Shown: piece after piece, positions 28,917-37,700 of the stretch | Position numbering within the stretch: the stretch's first letter is position 1 | Layout of the letters: the number at the start of each line of letters is the position of its first letter | Assembly (NCBI RefSeq): GCF_026712245.1 | Contig: NZ_JAPPUY010000002.1 | Span: forward strand, 434,001 to 498,000 | Origin: Roseateles hydrophilus | GTDB taxonomy: Bacteria > Pseudomonadota > Gammaproteobacteria > Burkholderiales > Burkholderiaceae_C | Direction of reading: 5' to 3' | Length of the DNA stretch: 64,000 bases | The notes under the pieces: model-generated | Seen by the model: only the letters and a program-made list of their open reading frames with translations | Databases searched by the model: none | What the model was told of the DNA's origin: nothing | Position numbers and translations under genes: made by a program

Positions 28917-31841
28917 ATGAAGCCCACCCGTATTGCCTGCGCCGCTGCGCTGTTGTGTCTCAGTGGTGCCGTGACGGCCCAAACCGGTGCGAATGCACCG
29001 AGCGAGCAGCAGAAGCTGCAGAAGGTCACCATCACCGGCTCCAGCATCAAGCGGCTGGCGGACGAGAAGGCCATGCCCATCGAGGTGATGACGGCCGCAC
29101 AGATTCGCGAGCTGGGCGTCAGCAGCGCGGACCAGTTGGTGGACTTGCTGTCGGCCAACGTGGCGGGCAACACCAACCAGGTCACCAACAACGCGGTGTT
29201 CGGCACCGATGCCGACAAGACGCTGGGCGGCGCCAACTTCGCCAACCTGCGCGGCCTGGGCCCGACCGGCACGCTGGTGCTGCTGAACGGCCGCCGCGTG
29301 TCCACGCATGGCATGAGCGGTGGCTCGGTGGACCTGAACGCCATCCCGATGGACGCCATCGAGCGCATCGAGGTGCTGAAGGACGGTGCCTCGGCCGTGT
29401 ACGGCACCGATGCCGTCGGCGGCGTGATGAACTTCATCACCCGCAGCGACTACCAGGGCTTGTCGGTCCGCGGCAGCTATTCGACGCCGCAGGCCGCCGG
29501 TGGCGGCCAGACCCGCCGCATCTCGGCGAGCGGGGGCGTGGGCAGCCTGGTGCGCGACGGCTACAACCTGATGGCCACGGTCACCTTCGACAACAACGAG
29601 ATCCTGCGCGGCACCGACCGCCCGTGGGCGACCGGCTACCAGCCCGATCAATACCTGACCCCGGACTCGACCAGCGCCATTCACGCCAACATGATCGCCG
29701 GCAGCTCCTCGACGACGTCGGCGGTCTACAACACGGCGATCCCGGCGACCGGCACCACGGTGGGCAGCAGCGGTGACACCACCCGCTACACCAACCTCAA
29801 CCTGCTGGCCATCCAGGGCCGCTGCCAGGACATCCCCAACCAGGTGCCGCTGGCGCCCAACATCCAGATCTGGGATCTGTTCGGCTACACCAAGGCCAAT
29901 TCGCAGTACCGCTGCACACGCGACTACGGCCGCAACTACATGCTGCGCTCGCCGCAGGAGGCGACGAACGCGCTGGTCAAGGGCACCTTCAACATCAACG
30001 ACAAGCACCAGGCCTCGCTGGAGCTCATCGCGTCGGACGTGACGAACCGCGGCGAGTACTCGCCGCTGCAGGTGAGTTCCGGCAACACGACCGCCACGGT
30101 CAATGGCGTGACCACGGTCTCCAACACCCACCTGCAGACCACCAGCCCCCACTACCTGAACATGCGCACCCTGGTGGGCGCCGCGCAGTTCGACCCGACC
30201 AAGCCCATCGCCTACCGCGTCAACTTCCTGAACGACCTGGGCTTCCGCATCCGCGAGAACAACACCAAGAACCTGCGCGCCCAGGCCTCGCTCGAAGGCA
30301 CGATCGCTGGCTTCGACTACAGCGTCAGCGCGGGCTACGGCGAATCCAAGAGCTCGGCCACGCTGATCAGCGGCTTTGCCAACACGCGCAAGCTCGTCAA
30401 TCTGCTGGCCTCCGGCAAGTACAACCCCTTCATCATGCCGGGGCAGACGCAGTCCGCCGAGGTGGTTGCCGCCTTCGAAGACATGCAGATGCGCGGCAAG
30501 ATCTACGACGGCAAGACCAGCGTCAAGCAGTTCGACGCCACGCTGTCGGGCTCGTTGGGCAAGTTCATGGCCGGCGACATCCTGTTCGCCACCGGCGTGA
30601 ATGCCCGGCAGGAGACCTACGAGTTCTCGGGGTCGCAGAACTTCCTGTGCGTAGACAGCATCACGGCGGCCACGCTGGCCACGTATGACAACGCCGCACT
30701 GACCTACGGCTGCCCGGGCAACACCTCGTCGCCCACGCTGTCGCGCGACATCGCCGCCGTGTTCGGTGAGCTGGTGGTGCAACCGCTGAAGAGCCTGGAA
30801 GTCACGCTGCAGGTGCGGCACGACCAATACCAACAGATCGGCGGCACGACCAACCCCAAGGTCGGCATCAAGTTCACGCCCTTCGACAGCCTGCTGCTGC
30901 GCGCCTCGGCCAACACCGGCTTCCGTGCGCCCACGGCCCAGCAGGTGCGCCAGGGGGTGGTGGTGTCGGCCATGACTGGCCAGTTCCGCGACCCGGTGCT
31001 GTGCGCCGACGTCAACGCGCCCAAGGACGCAACCCAGTGCGCGCGCCTGAGCACGCCGTACGCGACCGGCGGCAACCCGGACCTCAAGCCCGAGACCTCC
31101 AAGCAGTTCTCCGTCGGCATGGTGTTCGCGCCCATCAAGGACTTCCAGGCCTACGCCGACTACTGGCAGGTCGAGCTGGATGATCGCATCCGTGCGCTGA
31201 GCATCACGGAGATGGTGTCCAACTACGAGCTGTTCAAGGACAACTTCGTGCGCGACCCGGCCACGGGCATCGTGCGCTACATCCAGGCCGGCTGGGTCAA
31301 CGCTGCCGGCAGCGAGACCAAGGGCCTGGATTTCGGCATCAAGCACCAGATGACGGCATTGGGCGGCACGATCTCCAGCTCGTTCAGCGGCACCAAGATG
31401 ATCAGCCACAAGGAACGCGCCCTCGAGACCGCGCCCATGCGGGAGTACGTCGGCAAGTGGTCCAACACGACGCTGTACCTGCCCTGGCGCCTGAACGCCA
31501 GCGTCAGCTACCGCACGGGCGCGTGGGGGATGACGCTGTCCGGCCTGTACCGCGACAGCTACGAAGACCAGAACCGCGGCCCGACGGCCCAGGGCGGCGC
31601 CAACTACACGACGGCCCAGCCGTACACGCGCACGGTGAGGTCCTACTCGACCTTCAACCTGGTGGGCAGCTTCTCGGGCATCAAGAACGTGACGCTGAGC
31701 GGCAGCATCCTCAACGTGGCCAACCGCAAGCCGCCGTTCACCTGGCACAACGTGGACAGCGCCTCGGGCGCAGGCTGGGACCCGCGCGTTGCCGACCCGC
31801 GTGGCCGCACGTTCATGTTCTCGGCCGGCTGGAAGCTCTAA
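28917..31841 (+). CDS. TonB-dependent outer-membrane receptor
   Basis: A 974-residue outer-membrane transporter. The signal peptide (MKPTRIACAAALLCLSGAVTAQ) is followed by a plug domain at about residues 35-175. The plug contains VTITGSSIKR, LRGLGPTGTLVLLNGRR, DLNAIPMDAIERIEVLKDGASAVYGTDAVGGVMNFIT in pieces, then a long beta barrel. It belongs to the large receptor group common in Xanthomonas- and Rubrivivax-like bacteria that imports peptides, sugars or aromatics; iron use is not indicated. AGGA at 28905-28908 supports the start. Flanking genes suggest a D-amino-acid or peptide substrate (inference). A terminator follows. Confidence 0.92.
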   Translation: MKPTRIACAAALLCLSGAVTAQTGANAPSEQQKLQKVTITGSSIKRLADEKAMPIEVMTAAQIRELGVSSADQLVDLLSANVAGNTNQVTNNAVFGTDADKTLGGANFANLRGLGPTGTLVLLNGRRVSTHGMSGGSVDLNAIPMDAIERIEVLKDGASAVYGTDAVGGVMNFITRSDYQGLSVRGSYSTPQAAGGGQTRRISASGGVGSLVRDGYNLMATVTFDNNEILRGTDRPWATGYQPDQYLTPDSTSAIHANMIAGSSSTTSAVYNTAIPATGTTVGSSGDTTRYTNLNLLAIQGRCQDIPNQVPLAPNIQIWDLFGYTKANSQYRCTRDYGRNYMLRSPQEATNALVKGTFNINDKHQASLELIASDVTNRGEYSPLQVSSGNTTATVNGVTTVSNTHLQTTSPHYLNMRTLVGAAQFDPTKPIAYRVNFLNDLGFRIRENNTKNLRAQASLEGTIAGFDYSVSAGYGESKSSATLISGFANTRKLVNLLASGKYNPFIMPGQTQSAEVVAAFEDMQMRGKIYDGKTSVKQFDATLSGSLGKFMAGDILFATGVNARQETYEFSGSQNFLCVDSITAATLATYDNAALTYGCPGNTSSPTLSRDIAAVFGELVVQPLKSLEVTLQVRHDQYQQIGGTTNPKVGIKFTPFDSLLLRASANTGFRAPTAQQVRQGVVVSAMTGQFRDPVLCADVNAPKDATQCARLSTPYATGGNPDLKPETSKQFSVGMVFAPIKDFQAYADYWQVELDDRIRALSITEMVSNYELFKDNFVRDPATGIVRYIQAGWVNAAGSETKGLDFGIKHQMTALGGTISSSFSGTKMISHKERALETAPMREYVGKWSNTTLYLPWRLNASVSYRTGAWGMTLSGLYRDSYEDQNRGPTAQGGANYTTAQPYTRTVRSYSTFNLVGSFSGIKNVTLSGSILNVANRKPPFTWHNVDSASGAGWDPRVADPRGRTFMFSAGWKL

Positions 31842-31862
31842 GCTCGCCGGCATCGTGCGAGC

Positions 31863-31885
31863 GAGGCCCCTGCGGGGGCCTCTTT
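31863..31885 (+). terminator. Intrinsic terminator after the TonB receptor gene
   Basis: Stem GAGGCCCC (31863-31870) with GGGGCCTC (31875-31882), loop TGCG, then TTT. It sits 21 bases after the receptor stop and just ahead of the next gene's GTG. Confidence 0.8.
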
Positions 31886-31906
31886 CACTTGTCAACCGGA
31901 GTTCCC

Positions 31907-32806
31907 GTGCACCTCATCACCGAAGCCCAGGTCGCCGCCGCGCTCGACGCCGAGACCGCGCGCCACGCCCTGCGCGCCGCCTTTGCCCAGCATGGCCGTG
32001 GCCAGGCCCAGGTGCTGGCCCGCCACCGTGCCACCAGTGCCGTGGACGGCGCCGCGCTGGCCATCAGCGCGATGGGCGCCATCCTGCAGGCCGACGGCGA
32101 TCTGCCCGCCGTGCTGGGCACCAAGGTCTACTCGGCCCGCAACGGGCGCTATCACTTCCTGGTCAGCCTGTTCTCGGCCGACACCGGCGCGCCGCTGGCG
32201 ACGCTGGAGGCCAACGAGTTCACGCGGCTGCGCACGGCCGCCGCCACCGCAGTGGCGACCGAGCTGCTGGCCCGGCCCGAGGCGCGCACGCTGGCCGTCT
32301 TCGGCGCGGGCATCCAGGCGCGCGCGCATCTGGAGGCGCTCCTGCCGCTGCGCCGCTTCGAGCGCGTGCTGGTCTGCGCGCGCTCGGGCGCCGAGGCGCT
32401 GGCCGCCGCGTTCGGCGGCGAGGCCGTCGATGCCGCCACGGCAGCGGCCGAGGGTGACGTGATCGTCACCGCCACGCGCTCGCCCACGCCGCTGTTCGAT
32501 GGCGCGCGGGTGCGGCCGGGCGCCTTCGTCGCGGCCGTGGGCTCCAGCACGCGCGCCGCGCGCGAACTGGACGACACGCTGCTGGCCCGCGCCGCGACCA
32601 TCGCCGTCGAATGGCGCACGGCCGCCGAGCTGGAGGCTGGCGACCTGGTCCACTGCCCGCCCGAGCGCTGGGTGGAGCTGGGCGAGCTGGTGGCCCGCCC
32701 GCGCCCGCGCGCGGTGCAGGACATCGCCGTCTACAAGAGCGTGGGCATCGGCCTGGAAGACGTGGCGCTTGCCCGTGTCGTGGCGCGTCGCCTGGGGGCG
32801 TGCTGA
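31907..32806 (+). CDS. Ornithine cyclodeaminase / mu-crystallin family enzyme
   Basis: A 299-residue NAD(P)-dependent enzyme of the OCD family, which includes ornithine cyclodeaminase, alanine dehydrogenase and ketimine reductases. The Rossmann motif is TLAVFGAGIQARAHLEAL. The family's GTKVYSARNG, EANEFTRLRTAAATAVAT and VGSSTRAARELDD are present. The start is a GTG with ACCGGAG ahead (31895-31901). It overlaps the next gene by one base. Close to dadA and a carboxypeptidase, a role in amino-acid or ketimine reduction is plausible but not proven. Confidence 0.85.
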   Translation: MHLITEAQVAAALDAETARHALRAAFAQHGRGQAQVLARHRATSAVDGAALAISAMGAILQADGDLPAVLGTKVYSARNGRYHFLVSLFSADTGAPLATLEANEFTRLRTAAATAVATELLARPEARTLAVFGAGIQARAHLEALLPLRRFERVLVCARSGAEALAAAFGGEAVDAATAAAEGDVIVTATRSPTPLFDGARVRPGAFVAAVGSSTRAARELDDTLLARAATIAVEWRTAAELEAGDLVHCPPERWVELGELVARPRPRAVQDIAVYKSVGIGLEDVALARVVARRLGAC

Positions 32807-34230
32807 TGCGTGCGCTGTGGTGGCTGGCGGGTGCGCTGCTGCTGAGTGGCTGCGCGACGACGACCGTGCCCGACCCCGTGCAGGCCGTGCTCGCGCGCCA
32901 GCGCCTGCCGGCCGACAGCGTGGGCTACCTGCTGCAGCCGCTGGACGGCTCGCGCCCCGCACTGGCGCGCCGCGCCGACGACCCGATGTCGCCCGGCTCG
33001 ACGATGAAGCTGGTCAGCGCCATCGTCGCGCTGGACCGGCTGGGCCTGAACCACCGCGGCCGCACGGAGCTGCTGGCGGCGGCGCCGCCGGTGGGCGGCG
33101 TGATCGAGGGCTCACTCATCCTGCGGGGCGGCGCCGATCCCGACCTCGACTGGCCCGCGCTGTGGTGGCTGCTGCGCCAGCTGCGCGAGAGCGGCGTGCA
33201 CGACATCCGCGGCGGTCTTGTCATCGACCGCACGCTGTTCCGCCCGGCGCGGCCGGACCTGGGCCAGCCGCCGTTCGACGAGTCGCCCGAGTTTCCCTAC
33301 AACGTCATCCCCGACGCGCTGCACTTCAACGGCAGCCTGCTGGACTACGAGCTGCAGGCCTCCCCGGCGGGTGTCGCGGCGCGCAGCCTGCCGGCGCTGC
33401 CGGGGCTGGTGGTGGACGCCAGCGCCATGACGCTGGCCGCCGGCCGCGCCTGCAAGGACTGGGATGACGGCTGGCAGCCCGCGCAGGCCCGGCCCGACGG
33501 CGACGGCCGCATCGTGCTGCGGCTGCAGGGCGAGTTCCCGGCGGGCTGCCGCCAGCGCGCCAGCCTGCAGCTGCTGGACCGTCAGTGGCTGGTGGCGCAG
33601 GCCGTGCGCCAGCTGTGGGCGGAGCTGGGCGGCACGCTGGGCCCGGGTGATGCCGAGGCCGCCGCGCCGGCCGGCGCCGTGGTACTGGCCACGCACCGCG
33701 GGCGGCCGCTGGCCGAGGTGATGCGCGGCGTCATGAAGAGCAGCGACAACGCGCTGAGCCGCCTGATCTATCTGCAGCTGGGCGCGCAGGCCGCGCGTGA
33801 GGGCGAGCCCACGCTGGCAGCGGCCGATCGCGTCGTGCGCGACTGGTTCCGCGAGCGCGGCGTGGAGGTGCAGGGGCTGGTGATGGACAACGGCTCCGGC
33901 CTGTCGCGCCACGAGCGCATCAGCCCGGCGCAGCTGGCGCGGGTGCTGCGCGTGGCCCAAGCCGGCCGGCTCGCGCCGGACCTGCTGGCCACGCTGCCGA
34001 TTGCCGGCGAGGACGGCACGCTGTCGCGCCGGCTGCGCGACGGCCCGGCCACCGGGCTGGCGCGGCTCAAGACCGGCACGCTGCGCGACGCCGTCGGCCT
34101 GGCGGGCTTTGTGCCGGATGCGTCGGGCAGGCCCTGGGTGTTCGTGGCCTTCGTCAACCACCCCGACGCGGCGGCCCAGGGGCGCCCGGTGCTGGACGCG
34201 TTGGTGAACTGGGTGGCCAGCCAGCGCTGA
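32806..34230 (+). CDS. dacB: D-alanyl-D-alanine carboxypeptidase/endopeptidase (PBP4 type), lipoprotein
   Basis: A 474-residue S13 peptidase that trims or cuts peptidoglycan peptides. It keeps the three motifs: STMK (SPGSTMKLVSA, nucleophile Ser), SDN (MKSSDNALSRL) and KTG (LKTGTLRDAVG). Unlike E. coli PBP4 the N-terminus ends in a lipobox (LLLSGC), so it should be lipid-anchored, probably in the outer membrane facing the periplasm. The ATG overlaps the preceding stop (TGATG), indicating coupled translation with the OCD-family gene. Confidence 0.92.
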   Translation: MRALWWLAGALLLSGCATTTVPDPVQAVLARQRLPADSVGYLLQPLDGSRPALARRADDPMSPGSTMKLVSAIVALDRLGLNHRGRTELLAAAPPVGGVIEGSLILRGGADPDLDWPALWWLLRQLRESGVHDIRGGLVIDRTLFRPARPDLGQPPFDESPEFPYNVIPDALHFNGSLLDYELQASPAGVAARSLPALPGLVVDASAMTLAAGRACKDWDDGWQPAQARPDGDGRIVLRLQGEFPAGCRQRASLQLLDRQWLVAQAVRQLWAELGGTLGPGDAEAAAPAGAVVLATHRGRPLAEVMRGVMKSSDNALSRLIYLQLGAQAAREGEPTLAAADRVVRDWFRERGVEVQGLVMDNGSGLSRHERISPAQLARVLRVAQAGRLAPDLLATLPIAGEDGTLSRRLRDGPATGLARLKTGTLRDAVGLAGFVPDASGRPWVFVAFVNHPDAAAQGRPVLDALVNWVASQR

Positions 34231-34236
34231 GCCGCC

Positions 34237-34776
34237 TCAGGCGGCGTCCGCGCGCATCGCCTGCCCGAGGCAGCGGCCGCACACGGTGTCGGCCACGACC
34301 AGATCGGCGCTGCCGCTCGCAGGGCCTGCGCCGCGCGCCGGTGTGCCGGCCAGCAGTCGCAGGCATTGGCTGCATCGATAGCAGGCGGCCTGCTGGGGCG
34401 GGCCGTAGCGCAGCGCGGGGCCGCGCGGCGGGCGCGCCTCGCTGTGCAGCAGGCGGTGCCGCACGATGATGTCGCCGCCCGGCAGCGGCTCCAGCGTCAT
34501 CTCCAGCGCGCGGCGGCGCTGCGGCGCATCGCAGCGGTAGGGCAGCGTGCGCGGCTTGCCCGTGAGGCGGGCGGCCTCCAGCGCGGTCTCCAGGTACATG
34601 CGGGTGATGTCGCCCGTCAGGAAGTCCGCCAGCGGCCGCCCGAGCACATGGGCGCGCGTGGCGCGCTCGCCGCCGTTGCTCAGCGCGAAGCGATCCCAGT
34701 CAGGGTCCACATCGACGATGCGGCCGGCTGCGTCGATGCGGTACCAGCGCGCGATGAGGTGTTCATCGGCCGTCAC
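34237..34776 (-). CDS. PAS-domain protein with paired CxxC motifs
   Basis: A 179-residue protein. Residues about 8-115 form a PAS-like domain (WYRIDAAGRIVDVDPDWDRFA, then GRPLADFL). The C-terminal 60 residues carry CYRCSQC and CGRC, which look like a zinc- or iron-binding knuckle. It starts at a GTG that overlaps the stop of the giant signalling gene (GTGA), so the two are co-translated. A redox- or metal-responsive sensor working with that protein is an inference. No output domain is visible. Confidence 0.7.
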   Translation of the reverse strand: MTADEHLIARWYRIDAAGRIVDVDPDWDRFALSNGGERATRAHVLGRPLADFLTGDITRMYLETALEAARLTGKPRTLPYRCDAPQRRRALEMTLEPLPGGDIIVRHRLLHSEARPPRGPALRYGPPQQAACYRCSQCLRLLAGTPARGAGPASGSADLVVADTVCGRCLGQAMRADAA

Positions 34777-37700
34777 TGCAGCACTTTCCCAGGCTGGCAC
34801 CAGGCCAGCACCTGCTCGGCCGGCATGGGCCGGGCAACGTGGTAACCCTGCAGCACCGGCGCGCCGCTGAAGTGGCGCAGGCAGTCGGCCTGGGCGGCGG
34901 TCTCCACGCCCTCGGCCACCACGCGCAGCCCCAGCGCATGGGCCATGGCCATGATGGCTGCGACGATCTCGCGGTCGTCGCGCTGGTCCACCACGCCGTC
35001 GATGAAGCTGCGGTCGATCTTGAGCTCGGTCAGCGGCAGCTGGCGCAGCCGGGCCAGCGAGGAATAGCCGGTGCCGAAGTCGTCCAGCGACAGTTGCACG
35101 TTGAGCCGGCGCAGCTGGCGCAGCAGCGGCTCCAGGTGCTCGCGCTGCTGCATCAGCGCGCCCTCGGTGATCTCCAGCACCAGCCGGTCTCCCGGGATGC
35201 GGTGGTGCATCAGGTGGCCTTGCAGCTTGTCGGCAAAGCTGCGGTCGCGCAGCTGGCGTGGCGCCACGTTGACCGACACCATCAGCTGCTGCAAACCGGC
35301 GGCGCGCCATTGCGCCAGCTGGGCGCAGGCGGCGTCTAGCACCCAGTCGCCGATGTCCTCGATCAGCGAGGTCTCCTCGGCGATGGGCAGGAACATGGAC
35401 GGGGCCACCCAGCCGCCGTCCGCGGTCGGCCAGCGCAGCAGGGCTTCCACGCCCAGCAGTTCGCCGGTCGCGGCGTCTACCTGGGGCTGGTAGTGCAGGC
35501 GCAGCTCGCGGTTGGTGACGGCCTTGCGCAGCTCGCTCTCCACCGTCAGGCGGTTGCGGGCGCTCTCGCCGACCTCGGACGAGAAGAACACGTAGCGGCC
35601 GCGGCCGCTGCGCTTGGCGCGGTACATGGCCGCGTCGGCGTTGCGCATCAGCACGTTGCTGTCCGTGCCGTCCGACGGGTAGATGGCGATGCCGACGCTC
35701 GCGGCAGTGGTGAGCACGGTGTCGTGCAAGGTGAAGGTCTGCGCCAGCGTGCGCGTCATGCGCTCCACGGTCTGCAGGCACTCGTGTCGCGAGCTGTGCT
35801 CCAGCACGACGACGAACTCGTCGCCGCCGAGGCGCGCGACGGTGTCGGCGGCGCGGACGCTCTCGCTGATGCGGCGTGACGCCATGCACAGCATCTCGTC
35901 ACCCGCCTCATGGCCGAGGCTGTCGTTGACGTGCTTGAAGTTGTCCAGGTCCAGAAAGATCACCGCCACCTCGGTCTGGCCGCGCTCGGCGGCTTTCAGC
36001 GCGTGCTTGAGGCGGTCCAGCAGCAGGCGGCGGTTGGGCAGCTTGGTCAGCGGGTCGTGGGTGGCCAGCAGTGCGGCCTGCTCCTGCAGGCGATTGAGCG
36101 CGGTGATGTCCGAGAACACGCCGACGTAGTTCATCACCCGGCCGCTGCTGTTGCGCAGGGCGGAGATGGTCAACCACTCCGGGAACTCCTCGCCGTTCTT
36201 GCGGCGGTTCCAGATTTCGCCCTCCCACATGCCGGTGTCATTGATCTTCTGCCACAGCGTTTGAAAGAACGCCGCGTCATGCCGGCCGGAGGAGAGCATG
36301 TGCGGCGTCTTGCCCAGGGCCTCGTCGGCGGTGTAGCCGGTGATGCGCGTGAAGGCGGTGTTGACCTTGACGATGCGGCGCTCGGCGTCGGTGATGATCT
36401 GGGCCTGGCCGCTGCATTCGAAGGCATTGGCCGCGATGCGGATGTCCAGGTCATCGCGGTGCCATTGCGTGATGTCGATGGCCTGCACGCAGACGGCCGC
36501 AACGGCGCCGTCGTCGTCGAACAACGCGAAACGGCTCACCCACCACTGGCGGCATTGACCGTCGACCAGCACCGATTCCTCATGGTCGACGGCGCTGTCG
36601 GCCTTCAGCGCCTCGGCGTCGCCGGTGCGCAGCACCTGGGCCAGGGCGGCGGGCAGGCATTGCTGATCGGTGCGGCCCACCATGTCGGCCGGGCTGAGGC
36701 CGAAGAAGCGGCTGTAGCCTTCGTTGACGAACTCGTAGCGGCCGGCGGCATCCTTGATGGCCACCATGGCGCTGCCGTGCCGCAGCACGTTCAGCAGGCG
36801 CTGCTCGGTACGGCGTGTGCTGCGTTCGGCGCGGGCCAGCTGGGTGTTGTCCACCAGCGTGATGACCATGCCGCGCCGCTCGTTGCCCGCGACCTTGTGG
36901 GCCATGTGCAGCACGTACTCCCGGCCGTCGTGGGTGGGCGGCAGGTTGATGGCCACGGCGCTCGCGGAGGACTGTGCCAGGCGCAGGTGGTCCAGCAGGT
37001 CTGGCATGCCTTCGGGGCGGCGCATGGTGGAGATGTGCAGGCCCTCGCAGCCCGGGCTCAGCATGAAGATGCGGGCCGCCGCATCGTTGAAGCGGGTGAT
37101 CGAGAACTGGCTGTCCACCACCAGCAGCGGCAGGTCGATGCAGTTCTGGATGCTCTGCAGTTCCTCGGACAGTTGCTGGTAGCGCCGCCACTGGTGGTTG
37201 AGCTCGGCGTTGACGGTGGCCAGCTCCTGGTTGGTGGCTTGCAGCTCCTCGTTGGACGCTTCGAGCTCCTCGTTGCTGGCCTGCAGCTCTTCGTTGGTGG
37301 CCTGGGCTTCCTCGTTGAGGGCCTGCATCTCTTCGGTGCTGGCCTCCAGTTGTTCGACCAGCGCGCGCAGGCGTTCGCGGGCCTCGTCGAGCGCGCCGTC
37401 AGCCGTCAGTGCAGCAGGCGCGGCCGAGGCGCTGCGGCGCGGCCGTTCGCGGCGCAGGAAGGCCAGCAGCGCCTGACGGCGGCTGCCGCGCGTGAAGGGA
37501 TGCAGCACGGCGCGCCATTGCTGGCGGCTGCGCCCTGCGCCCACGGTGAGGTCCACCTGGCTGGCTTGCTGTTGCTCGGGCGGCAGCGCGCACAGGATGC
37601 GCAGCTCACCCGCCACGTCGGGCCGCGCGAGCGACAGCAGGTCAAACGTCTGGGTGCCGGGCTGCAGGCTCAGAAAGGCGCTGATGTCGCCGTGGATCTG

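Noticed and set aside
28896-31895. 999-codon open frame antisense to the TonB receptor
   Set aside because: It is the shadow of a conserved gene. The product has no family pattern, and the GC skew by codon position favours the sense strand.
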